IMG/VR virus record: IMGVR_UViG_3300021976_000017
Location: 1-57,168 of that record
DNA length: 57,168 bases
Source of the DNA: a virus
Strand: one strand, 5' to 3'
Below the pieces are notes generated by a model. The model ran no database searches, was not told where the DNA came from, and saw only the letters and a list, made by a program, of their open reading frames with translations. The translations under genes and the position numbers were made by a program. Positions 30,189-37,837 of this stretch are shown one piece after another. The stretch's first letter is position 1; each line of letters starts with the position of its first letter.

Positions 30189-30532
30189 GATCGTGCTCCT
30201 TCGGGGTGGGTCGCCTCGCGTACGCGTGCGCGCGGGTCACGTCCGCGCGCGCCGCCTGTGTGCGTTGGGGCGGCGAAATTGGCAGTCGGCCGTGCGAAAT
30301 TTGCATGCGAATATGGGTCGGGGGCGAACCCGTCGAGTAGGGCGGTGAGCGCGCGCCACGCAGCCACCTGCTCGTTGGTGGGCAGCTTCCGGATGCGTGT
30401 CCGGACCCCCTGATAGGCGAGGTGGGACTGAGCAGACGGCGTGGTCGCCGCCGCCCTACGCTCAGCCCAGAATTCGGCTTGCCGCTGCGCACGCCGCTGT
30501 GCGCGCTCCTCACCGCGGGTCGGCTTGGTCAT
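30185..30532 (-). CDS. basic protein of unknown function, 115 aa
   Basis: Start MTKPTRGEERAQRR at 30532 inside the end of the DUF2637 gene (ATGA). Arg-rich N-terminal helix, then a region with FARPTANFAAPTHTGG, likely disordered. No family recognised. Confidence 0.6.
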   Translation of the reverse strand: MTKPTRGEERAQRRAQRQAEFWAERRAAATTPSAQSHLAYQGVRTRIRKLPTNEQVAAWRALTALLDGFAPDPYSHANFARPTANFAAPTHTGGARGRDPRARVREATHPEGARS

Positions 30533-31281
30533 CGCCCCGCCTCCACTGCGGCCGACTGCTCGGCCGCGGTCCACCGGCGGATCAGCTTGCGGCCGTACCC
30601 GTCCTTCGTCCCGCCGACCCGGTCAAGGTCAGCACCGGTCGGGGTCCGTCCGGCGGCCCGTTCCCGGTCGTAGTGCTCGCGCATGGCCCGCTCCGCCCCG
30701 CCGCGGCCGGCCGGGACCAACTCGAGCCGGCGGCCGGGACTGGTCGGCGCCGGGTCCGGTACCGCATGGCGGGCTTCAGGGCGGGACTGCGGCCGGGACT
30801 GCGTGCGGGCCTCGGCCCGGGCCGTCGTCCGGGACCGGTCCGCGCTGACCAGTACCGCTGTGTGCACGACCGCGCCGAGCATCAGCGGCGGGACAGCCGC
30901 GACCGCGACGACGACCCAGGCCCGGGCCGAGGACGGGTCGACATGGTAGACGGCGTTGCCGGCCATCGACGCGGCGATCGCAGCGAGCGCGTTGGCCCTG
31001 GCCCAGTCTCGGGTGCCTTTGCTGGTGCCGGACCGCAGCCACACCCGGGTCGCGGTCGCCGCGTAGGCGTCCACCGCGATCGGGAACAGCCAGGCCAGGC
31101 GCAGCGGGCCGACCTCGCCGCGCACGCCGGCGAGCGCGGCCAGTCCCGCGAGGGCTGCGAACGACATGACCGCGGCCGCTGCGCCGACCACGAGTAGGCC
31201 GGTCGCGGTGGCCCGGTCACCGTTCCGGGACTGACCAGTTCCCCCGCTCGGGGATACCCTTGCGGGCACAGAGGTTTCCAT
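30529..31281 (-). CDS. DUF2637 membrane protein, 250 aa
   Basis: DUF2637-type: four helices with SFAALAGLAALAGVRG, LRLAWLFPIAVDAYAATATR (residues about 60-80) and AWVVVAVAAVPPLMLGAVVH. Linker then a cytoplasmic tail with KDGYGRKLIRRW. DUF2637 proteins are typical of actinobacterial conjugative plasmids and AICEs, near TraB/FtsK genes. First gene of the leftward transfer operon. Confidence 0.82.
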   Translation of the reverse strand: METSVPARVSPSGGTGQSRNGDRATATGLLVVGAAAAVMSFAALAGLAALAGVRGEVGPLRLAWLFPIAVDAYAATATRVWLRSGTSKGTRDWARANALAAIAASMAGNAVYHVDPSSARAWVVVAVAAVPPLMLGAVVHTAVLVSADRSRTTARAEARTQSRPQSRPEARHAVPDPAPTSPGRRLELVPAGRGGAERAMREHYDRERAAGRTPTGADLDRVGGTKDGYGRKLIRRWTAAEQSAAVEAGR

Positions 31282-31325
31282 ACCGGCGACGGTAGGTAGC
31301 CGCTGGCGCGGGCGGGACTGACCAG
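31226..31325. repeat. 13-bp direct repeat pair near divergent promoters
   Basis: CGGGACTGACCAG at 31226-31238 and 31313-31325. The first lies just inside the DUF2637 gene, the second in the intergenic region before the XRE gene. They may be operators for the XRE regulator. Confidence 0.4.
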
Positions 31326-31357
31326 GAGTGCCGCTTTAGTCGAGGAGACGTGACGCG

Positions 31358-32413
31358 GTGGCCGCATCCGGGCGTAAACCACTCACCGGGGGTGAGGCCC
31401 TGTCCGGACGGATCGCCGGAACGGTACTTCAAGCGATCCGGCAGGCCGCCGGACTCACCCAGCCGGACCTCGCCGAGCACGCCGCGACGGGCCTCACCAC
31501 GGTGCAAGGCTGGGAGTCAGGACGCCGCCCGCTGATCAACGTCCGGCACGCGGAACTGGGCCGGCTCCGCAGGCTCCTCCAGACCAGCGGCGCCGACCCT
31601 AAGCTGCTGCGGCTGCTCGACCCCGCGCTCACCGCCGACACCATCCTCGCCGAGATCAGCACCCCCGACCCGGAGCTGCATCCGCTTGCGCTGCTCGTCC
31701 CGGATCGGACGCTCACCGAGTTGCTGGCGTGGCCGATCACCGGGACGCCGCCTCGGCAGCTCCGAGACACCCGCGCGCATCTACCGGTCGGCGCCGGCGT
31801 ACGGGAGCATCTCGTCGCGCAGCTGCGTGAGCTCGCCGAACGCGCCCCCGCCTCGACGACGGCCGGGGCGATGCTGCGCCGGCAGGCCCAGTTCCTGATC
31901 GCCAGCCACCCCGGGTTCCGGGAATGGGCCACCGACGCGATCCGGGCAGACCTACGCCGCGCCAGCCTCGGCGACTGGTCCGTGCAGTGGCCAGTCGCCC
32001 GCTCGCACGCCGTCTCATCGGCGATCGCCGGCGACCTCGAACCTTTGCACCGCTTCGCCGACGAAGGCCTAGCCACCGAACAGGGAACCGCAGCGAACCT
32101 CACCTACTGGGCGTACTGGGTCGGTGAGATCAGCGGGCAATGGACCAACGACTCCGAGATGCTCCACGACCAGGCTTGGTCCGGTGAGACGCTGCTGCAG
32201 TCGCTCACCGAGGGCATCGTCCACGCGCCGTACCGGGAGCTGTGCGCGCACACCCTGTGGGCGTTGATCCGGGTCAAGCGTGGGCTCGTGGCCGGTCCGG
32301 GCGCGGCAGACAGGATCGGAACAGCGATCGACGCCGCTCTAGCTGACGGTATGGTCCCCGACGCGGCCCGCCGGAAGTTGGAGCAGGTCGACTACCTCGT
32401 GAGGAGCCGCTGA
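31358..32413 (+). CDS. XRE-family regulator with large C-terminal domain, 351 aa
   Basis: Helix-turn-helix at about 20-70 (IRQAAGLTQPDLAEHAATGL, TTVQGWESGRRP) followed by an about 280-aa helical domain without recognised motifs. GTG start with SD GAGGAG. Divergent from the transfer operon and coupled to an HD-domain gene. This pairing is seen in actinobacterial mobile elements, where the regulator controls transfer. Confidence 0.8.
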   Translation: MAASGRKPLTGGEALSGRIAGTVLQAIRQAAGLTQPDLAEHAATGLTTVQGWESGRRPLINVRHAELGRLRRLLQTSGADPKLLRLLDPALTADTILAEISTPDPELHPLALLVPDRTLTELLAWPITGTPPRQLRDTRAHLPVGAGVREHLVAQLRELAERAPASTTAGAMLRRQAQFLIASHPGFREWATDAIRADLRRASLGDWSVQWPVARSHAVSSAIAGDLEPLHRFADEGLATEQGTAANLTYWAYWVGEISGQWTNDSEMLHDQAWSGETLLQSLTEGIVHAPYRELCAHTLWALIRVKRGLVAGPGAADRIGTAIDAALADGMVPDAARRKLEQVDYLVRSR

Positions 32414-33012
32414 TGGACGACGCCGCGATCATCGGGTTCGCCTACGAAGCCGGCTACCTGAAGCGGCTCCCCCGCGCGGGGTGGCTGCTCGGCGGTGTCC
32501 GTACGCCGGAGAGCGTCGCCGAGCATTCGTTCCGGGTCGGTGTGATCGCGTACGCGCTGGCCGTGCAGGAGGGCGCCAACCCGGACCGTGCCGCGGCTCT
32601 CGGCCTGTTCCATGACCTGCCCGAGACCCGGATCGGTGACGTTCCCTCCGTGGGCCGCGGCTACGTCACGACCACGAAGCCGCACTCGATCATCCTCGAC
32701 CAGGTCGCTGGCCTACCCGACGAGCTGGCCTCGCACATCGTGGCGCTCGTCGACGAGCACGAGTCGGCGAAGACGGCGCAGGCGACCCTCGAGTCGCGGT
32801 GTTCGCGCGACGCGGACAAGCTCGACTGCCTGCTGCAGGCCCGGGAGTACGAAGCCGAGGGCTATCGGCAACTCGGGCCGTGGGTGTCGACGATGGTGTC
32901 CGCGGTGACGACCGAGACCGGTAAGCGGCTCGCGGTCGCGGCGCAGGAGATCCCGTCGAGCGTCTGGTGGGACCGCTTCGCCGCCTCCTACGGCATGACC
33001 CGGGAGGGGTAG
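32413..33012 (+). CDS. HD-domain phosphohydrolase, YfbR-like, 199 aa
   Basis: HD superfamily: SVAEHSFRVGVIAYALAV gives the first His, LGLFHDLPETRIGDVPS the HD pair, and SRDADKLDCLLQARE the last Asp. This matches YfbR-type 5'-deoxynucleotidases, which dephosphorylate dNMPs. Start overlaps the regulator stop by 1 nt (TGATG). Possible roles are nucleotide pool control or removing an alarmone-like nucleotide; the substrate is not known. Confidence 0.85.
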   Translation: MDDAAIIGFAYEAGYLKRLPRAGWLLGGVRTPESVAEHSFRVGVIAYALAVQEGANPDRAAALGLFHDLPETRIGDVPSVGRGYVTTTKPHSIILDQVAGLPDELASHIVALVDEHESAKTAQATLESRCSRDADKLDCLLQAREYEAEGYRQLGPWVSTMVSAVTTETGKRLAVAAQEIPSSVWWDRFAASYGMTREG

Positions 33013-33017
33013 ACAGC

Positions 33018-33266
33018 ATGGCTGCGAAACGCGTGACGCTGCGCCTGTACTGGCGCAAAACCAAGCAGGCCGAGACCGACACGAACATCGACCTGAACGA
33101 CGAGACATACCTGCGGGAGAAGCTCGAGGAGATGGTGCTGGCGAAGCGCGGCACCCTGAAGCTGGATCTGTCGGAGTACTCGATGGTCGTCCACAAACCG
33201 GGTGGCGGAGCGATCCAGCGGCGGGTGTTGGTGCTGCCGTCGGGCGCGACGCAGGTCAAACGCTGA
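33018..33266 (+). CDS. hypothetical protein, 82 aa
   Basis: Small alpha/beta protein, MAAKRVTLRLYWRKTKQAET, ending AIQRRVLVLPSGATQVKR. Six nt after the HD gene, so third gene of the plus-strand unit. Not recognised. Confidence 0.6.
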   Translation: MAAKRVTLRLYWRKTKQAETDTNIDLNDETYLREKLEEMVLAKRGTLKLDLSEYSMVVHKPGGGAIQRRVLVLPSGATQVKR

Positions 33267-33302
33267 GCGAGAGTCCTCTGTCTTCTGTTTCCGGGCATGC
33301 AA

Positions 33303-33386
33303 AAACCCGCCCCGCTCAACCTGCCCGTGGGGAAACTGTCTCAGTACCGGACTGAGTCAGCTGCGGGTTGGAAGGTTGAGCGGGGC
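33303..33386. terminator. large bidirectional hairpin between convergent units
   Basis: GCCCCGCTCAACCT (33309-33322) pairs perfectly with AGGTTGAGCGGGGC (33373-33386). A second hairpin CTCAGT-ACCGG-ACTGAG lies inside. AACCCGC (33303-33309) can also pair with GCGGGTT (33364-33370). It lies between the plus gene ending at 33266 and the minus gene ending at 33409. Confidence 0.75.
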
Positions 33387-33408
33387 GTAGCTGTTGTTAC
33401 GTCGCGCC

Positions 33409-33720
33409 TCACTTGATGTCGAACGGACCATCAAGACGTAGTGGCAGCACTTCGGGTGAGTCGCCGACCCAAGCCCACAGGTACTGCCCATCGGCAACAG
33501 CGGCGGCGGAGTCGATCAGTTTCTTGATCACCCGTGAAGCCCCTGTGCTACCAGGCTGATCCACGTCAGGTGAGATCGCGCTGGTGCGGTTGGGTGGGGT
33601 GTAGTAGCGCGCCACAGCCACGGTGATCGGGACGGCCGAGATGTCCTGGCCGCTGGTCTCGGTGATCGTGCCGCCCCGGTATTCCTTTTCTCCCAGGGAA
33701 ACCCAGATGGTGTCGGCCAC
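33409..33720 (-). CDS. hypothetical late protein, 103 aa
   Basis: GTG start at 33720 with SD GGGAGG; begins MADTIWVSLGEKEYRGG. Soluble alpha/beta protein. Last gene of the late operon, directly after the GDPD-like tail protein, and may be its chaperone or a structural partner. Not recognised. Confidence 0.65.
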   Translation of the reverse strand: MADTIWVSLGEKEYRGGTITETSGQDISAVPITVAVARYYTPPNRTSAISPDVDQPGSTGASRVIKKLIDSAAAVADGQYLWAWVGDSPEVLPLRLDGPFDIK

Positions 33721-33734
33721 GTGTATCTCCCTCC

Positions 33735-35522
33735 CTAGTGCGCGATCGGAGTGGTAGCGAACCGGCGGCCGAGCGGCACGGCAGTGACGTTGATGTCGCG
33801 GGTGGTCTGCGCCGAGGTGATCGCCGAGCCGAACAGGTTGAGCGTGCCGGCGCCCATGCCAGCCCCGACGCCAGTCAGCGCCACGGCCAGGCTCAAGGCT
33901 GCCAACGCCGTATCGGGAGCCTTGGCGGCACCACTGGCGGCCAGGGCGAGGGTGGCACCCGAGGTCGCCGTATCGGTCGGCACCGCCTCCATGACCCCGG
34001 AGACCATGACCCCGGAGGCACCCTTGCCGAAGGCCGTGGTGGCGCCAGCGAGGGTCGGGATGATGTGCCCGAGCACCGGCTTGCCGTAGCTGGTGACCGC
34101 AGTCCAGGAAGGGGCGTCGGCGGTGTAGTCCATGCCGAGCAGATCCCAGTTGGCCTGGGTGGAGGCCAGGTTGGGCACGTCGGCTTGGTAGTAGTAGCCC
34201 CAGGTCTTGTATCCGCGAGCGTGGGCTGCGGCGGCGCCCGAGGTGTTGGTGTAGAAGGACTTGCTCACGATGCGGGCCGCGCCACCGGATGCGTCGAGCA
34301 AGTTGTAGAACGCGGTGGAGGACTGGTTGCCCTTGTTGTCGATGAACAGGACGCGGCTGGTCCCGTAGAGCGTCAGGAAGTCGCTCAGCAACATCATCGG
34401 GAAGTTGCCGACCGTGGTGCGCAGCGCCGAGAGCGTCGTCCAGCTCGTGGTGGGGATGTCGAGGTTGGTGCCGAACATGCGCCCGGTGGTCTGGTCGTGG
34501 GAGCCGACCCATTCACCGGTTGAGCATTGCCAGGTGCTGAACTCCAACGCCAACCCGGAATACCAGCCGGCAGCGTGGGCGTAGGCGTCGGCGGTTTCCT
34601 CCACCCAGTCGACTGACCCGCCTCGATGCGCGCAGTACATCGGGGTGGCCGCCATCCACAAGTCCAACGGCGTGGCTTGGCGTGCCGAGATGCTCAGCGA
34701 GGCTGAGGCCGCTGCTTCGGCACCCACGCCAGCGGACGCAACCACGGACAAGGCGCCGGCTGCGGTGGTGCCAGGGGGTTGTGCAGCGCCGGCCAGGTCG
34801 ATCTCGGCAAGCGCGGCACCTGGCGCCTGAGCAACCGAGGAGCCGGTGAGGCTGATTGAGGCGGCGGCGCCGAAGATGGGGTTAAGGGCGAGGATGCCCA
34901 TGACCGCAACCGAGGTCGAGATACCGGTCAGGGTGCGGCTGTAGCTACCGGCGGCCAGATCGGCGCCCGAGTCCTGGATGTATTGGGTGGTCGCGGATTG
35001 AACGAGCAGATTCTCTCGGACGGTGTCGCCTGCGGTGCCGGTGTAGGTCGAGTTGGACTTGTCCGAGGTGCACGAGACGATCCAGCGCGTGCCACTGGTG
35101 GTGATCGAGCTAGTAGCCCGCGCGGTGGTCGTGGTGGCCTGGGCGAGGTAGGCCGACTCGCCACTGACGACCGGCGTAGTCGTGTTGACGCCCGAGTAGG
35201 TCAGGATCGACCCGATGATGCCCAGGTTGTTGTTGGCGGCGGTGGTGAACGTGTAAGCAGTGCCGGGCTCACCGACTCCGACGACGCGGGAGTACTGGTT
35301 GAGGCGCACCGAAGGGCTACCGAGGTCGACCTGGCCGCCGATCAGCGTCCAGCCGGCCGGCGCGGTGATCGCGTTGTCGGCGCTGTTGGTGGCGCTGGTG
35401 GCGGTGATCGTCGCGATGGCCACGTCACCCACGGCAGCCGAGGCCGGCAGCGTGACCGTAACCCCGCTATTGCCGGAGACTGCCGAGTTGTGACCCTCGA
35501 AACCGAAGGCGAGACCGCTCAT
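33735..35522 (-). CDS. tail protein with glycerophosphodiester phosphodiesterase-like domain, 595 aa
   Basis: N-terminal beta-rich domain (1-215) of a kind common in actinophage minor tail proteins, an Ala/Ser-rich linker (220-285), then a GDPD-like barrel (about 290-510): AHRGG with H299-R300, E327 in ALEFSTW, H342-D343 in GSHDQTTGRM, DNKG near 395. The second metal ligand usually seen as E-x-D is Ser here. An Ala/Leu-rich tail follows. GDPDs cleave glycerophosphodiesters, so teichoic acid of the host wall is the likely target, either cut or merely bound. Confidence 0.8.
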   Translation of the reverse strand: MSGLAFGFEGHNSAVSGNSGVTVTLPASAAVGDVAIATITATSATNSADNAITAPAGWTLIGGQVDLGSPSVRLNQYSRVVGVGEPGTAYTFTTAANNNLGIIGSILTYSGVNTTTPVVSGESAYLAQATTTTARATSSITTSGTRWIVSCTSDKSNSTYTGTAGDTVRENLLVQSATTQYIQDSGADLAAGSYSRTLTGISTSVAVMGILALNPIFGAAASISLTGSSVAQAPGAALAEIDLAGAAQPPGTTAAGALSVVASAGVGAEAAASASLSISARQATPLDLWMAATPMYCAHRGGSVDWVEETADAYAHAAGWYSGLALEFSTWQCSTGEWVGSHDQTTGRMFGTNLDIPTTSWTTLSALRTTVGNFPMMLLSDFLTLYGTSRVLFIDNKGNQSSTAFYNLLDASGGAARIVSKSFYTNTSGAAAAHARGYKTWGYYYQADVPNLASTQANWDLLGMDYTADAPSWTAVTSYGKPVLGHIIPTLAGATTAFGKGASGVMVSGVMEAVPTDTATSGATLALAASGAAKAPDTALAALSLAVALTGVGAGMGAGTLNLFGSAITSAQTTRDINVTAVPLGRRFATTPIAH

Positions 35523-35534
35523 GGTCTCGCTCGG

Positions 35535-35912
35535 CTAGGTCGCGGACAGCGTGATCGACCCGGCGGCGAAGGTGATCGAAGCGGCCGTGACCGAGCTGGT
35601 GAGCGCGCCGCCGATCGCGTAGGTGCCTGCGCCGTAGGTGGCCGAGTTCCACGTGCCGAAGTGAGTGACGGGGACCGAGCCGGCCGTGGCGAAGGTCAGG
35701 GCCGTCGAGTTGGTCTTGGTGCCGGTGCCTGAGTTGGCTGCGTTCCATGAGCATGCCTGGCGGGCGTAGGAGCCGGTGTTGGCGTTCTCGTTGGCGCCGG
35801 TCGTGGACGGGCTGGATGTATGCAGGCTGACGTCGGGAATCACGTTGGTCGAGCCGGTGCCGTCCAGTCCGTTGAGTGCGGCAGCCTCGGCGGCTCCCGA
35901 AGCGAGTGGCAT
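35535..35912 (-). CDS. minor structural protein, 125 aa
   Basis: Ser/Thr/Ala/Gly-rich beta protein (NTGSYARQACSWNAANSGTG; THFGTWNSATYGAGTYAIGG) of a type found among actinophage tail genes. TAATG overlap with the upstream gene. Likely virion component; precise role unknown. Confidence 0.65.
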   Translation of the reverse strand: MPLASGAAEAAALNGLDGTGSTNVIPDVSLHTSSPSTTGANENANTGSYARQACSWNAANSGTGTKTNSTALTFATAGSVPVTHFGTWNSATYGAGTYAIGGALTSSVTAASITFAAGSITLSAT

Positions 35913-36190
35913 TACTCAGCCCTCCCGGGCTCGTAGATGAACGGGTTGTCGGCGTCGTGGTCGGGATGGCCCTCGGCCTCGTGGCGTAGTCCGATCTGGT
36001 GGGCGACCTCATCGGCGTGGGCCTGGTTCTCGACCTCGATGAAGTCGTCGGACACGTTGTAGGTGGTGCCATCGGCGAGCGTGATGTCGCCCTTGACCGG
36101 GCCGGTCAGCACGACCGGCTTGTCCGGGTCCGGCGGGTCCTGCCGGTAGTTGGCGACCCCATCGGGGCCCACGGTGCGGATCAGAGGCAT
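35912..36190 (-). CDS. hypothetical late protein, 92 aa
   Basis: Small soluble acidic protein: MPLIRTVGPDGVANYRQDP; KGDITLADGTTYNVSDDFIE. Compact beta fold likely. SD AAGGACGG. In the tail/lysis part of the late operon. Confidence 0.6.
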   Translation of the reverse strand: MPLIRTVGPDGVANYRQDPPDPDKPVVLTGPVKGDITLADGTTYNVSDDFIEVENQAHADEVAHQIGLRHEAEGHPDHDADNPFIYEPGRAE

Positions 36191-36240
36191 GGGAATGCCG
36201 TCCTTATCTGGAGTTATGCAACTGGGTCAGTTGGACGCGG

Positions 36241-36687
36241 TCAGGCGGCTAGCGCGTGGTCGGTCTGGGTTGGGAGAAGCGACGCGCCTTCGGACCACGG
36301 CGCGGCGAGCGACGCGAGCGCCTTCAACAGGGCGGCGATCATCGTCGGGACCGCGACAGCGAGCGCCGCTTTCCAGTCGGCGTGCACCACGGAATGGGTC
36401 ATCTGGTCAGCGGCGAGGACACCGAAGAACGACTGCAGCCCCGTCTTGACGGTGCGCCAGACGACGTCCCACAGGACGGGAAGCTTCGGGATCGAGAACG
36501 TCAAGATCGACGTGATCAGCGACAGAACCGCGGCGAACCCGGCGACGTCAGCGGCGAGGCCCCACTGCTGGTAGGAGACCAGCCCGACCGAGCCGGTCGC
36601 GAGGAGCAGCACCGTGAACTGCTGCACGAACGTCGACGAGGCGCGTTCGAGCGGGTCGAGCAGGTAGGCGTGGACGAGGTTGGACAT
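36241..36687 (-). CDS. holin-like membrane protein, 148 aa
   Basis: Start MSNLVHAYLLDPLERASS at 36687 with SD AGGAGGG. Transmembrane helices at about 20-38 (TVLLLATGSVGLVSY), 47-67 and 118-138. Located in the lysis region three genes after the endolysin. Size and topology fit a holin; sequence family not identified. Confidence 0.65.
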   Translation of the reverse strand: MSNLVHAYLLDPLERASSTFVQQFTVLLLATGSVGLVSYQQWGLAADVAGFAAVLSLITSILTFSIPKLPVLWDVVWRTVKTGLQSFFGVLAADQMTHSVVHADWKAALAVAVPTMIAALLKALASLAAPWSEGASLLPTQTDHALAA

Positions 36688-36745
36688 GGAACCCTCCTGG
36701 GCGAAGCGGTTCAGGGGCTTGCAGGGCTGAGTGAGGCCGAAGGCG

Positions 36746-37477
36746 TTACGGGCCTGGCGGGGGTGAGGTGCAGACGATGACGGCCCCGCCGTCGAGTTGC
36801 GGCTGCGGAGTCGGGCTGTATCCGGCGGGGCAGTCCGGGCCGGCTGGCCCCGTCGGCCCGGTGTCGCCTTGCGGTCCGGTCGCGCCGTCAGTTCCGTTGG
36901 CGCCGTCCTTGCCGTCGGCCCCGGCCGGGCCTTGCGCGCCTTCCGGGCCGGTGACCGACGAACCCGACGGGCCGGGCGGCCCGGTGACAGATGAGCCGTC
37001 CGCACCGCGGACACCGGGCAAACCCTGCGGACCGGTATGGCCGGTGTCGCCCTTCGGGCCAGCAGGACCGGACGGACCGGCGGGCCCCTGGACGGCGGGC
37101 ACGGTCACGGTCACGGTTGGCAGCGGTACCTGTGAGGACGGGGTCGGGACCGGAGGTAGGCCGTTCGCCCTCAGCCGGCCGTTGGCTTGACTGGCCTGGC
37201 CTTGCGCCTGCGCGGCCGCGATGCACGGGCCGCGTTTGTCCCCGGCCACGCACGGGTCGTTCGCGTTGTGCCGGGCCTCGGCCGCGTTGCGGTCCGACGT
37301 GGAGGACACCGACCACAAGGCGCCGGCCACGATCGCGACAGCGACAGCCAGCACCGCGAGACCGGCCCATATGGCTCGGTCCCGCCAGAACGGCTCCGTC
37401 GGCCCGGCGTGCTTCCCGCCGATCCGGTCCAGATCCTCATCCGGCAGCGACTCCGGGATCGGCGGAAACTCAGTCAC
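36746..37477 (-). CDS. membrane-anchored collagen-like protein, 243 aa
   Basis: A 31-aa cytoplasmic start, one transmembrane helix (about 36-58), a linker, then about 29 G-x-y triplets from 132 to 222, broken twice by SSVT, and a short end with two Cys. The topology would put the collagen-like stalk outside the membrane. Lies between holin-like and other lysis-region genes. Collagen-like stretches are common in tail fibres, but a membrane anchor is not. Confidence 0.75.
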   Translation of the reverse strand: MTEFPPIPESLPDEDLDRIGGKHAGPTEPFWRDRAIWAGLAVLAVAVAIVAGALWSVSSTSDRNAAEARHNANDPCVAGDKRGPCIAAAQAQGQASQANGRLRANGLPPVPTPSSQVPLPTVTVTVPAVQGPAGPSGPAGPKGDTGHTGPQGLPGVRGADGSSVTGPPGPSGSSVTGPEGAQGPAGADGKDGANGTDGATGPQGDTGPTGPAGPDCPAGYSPTPQPQLDGGAVIVCTSPPPGP

Positions 37478-37796
37478 CGGAGGCTCCGGGCAGCCGCGGC
37501 AACCGCTGCTGCTCGCATTCGTCCCACCGCTCGCGGAACATCTCGGCCCGATCCTCGGCCCGCGTCACCCGGGCTTGCAGCCGCTTCATCTCCGGGACGA
37601 CGAACTGCTCCCGGTACACATCGACGGCTTCTGCGCCCGCGGCCCGGTTGTGTCTGCGCTGCGTCGCCTTCGACGGCTTCGCGCGCCGCGTCGTGCTCAA
37701 CGCGACCAGCACCCCGCCGAGAGCGGTGAACAGCGCACCTACCGCGATCCACAAGCTTCCCGCGTTCACGTCGAGAGCAGCATCGGCTAGCCACAC
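37470..37796 (-). CDS. small membrane protein in lysis cassette, 108 aa
   Basis: One transmembrane helix near the N-terminus (SLWIAVGALFTALGGVLVAL), then a basic and coiled-coil cytoplasmic part (EMKRLQARVTRAEDRAEMF). GTG start at 37796. It is directly after the endolysin gene, the place of a holin or antiholin. Confidence 0.65.
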   Translation of the reverse strand: MWLADAALDVNAGSLWIAVGALFTALGGVLVALSTTRRAKPSKATQRRHNRAAGAEAVDVYREQFVVPEMKRLQARVTRAEDRAEMFRERWDECEQQRLPRLPGASGD

Positions 37797-37837
37797 TGGT
37801 CACCCCTGCCCGCTCGTCGGTGCTCAATGGACGAGGA

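Noticed and set aside
33409-34512. Long minus-strand frame overlapping the GDPD-like protein gene
   Set aside because: Only its last 103 codons form a plausible protein with GTG and SD; the rest is a low-complexity His/Arg shadow of the tail gene.
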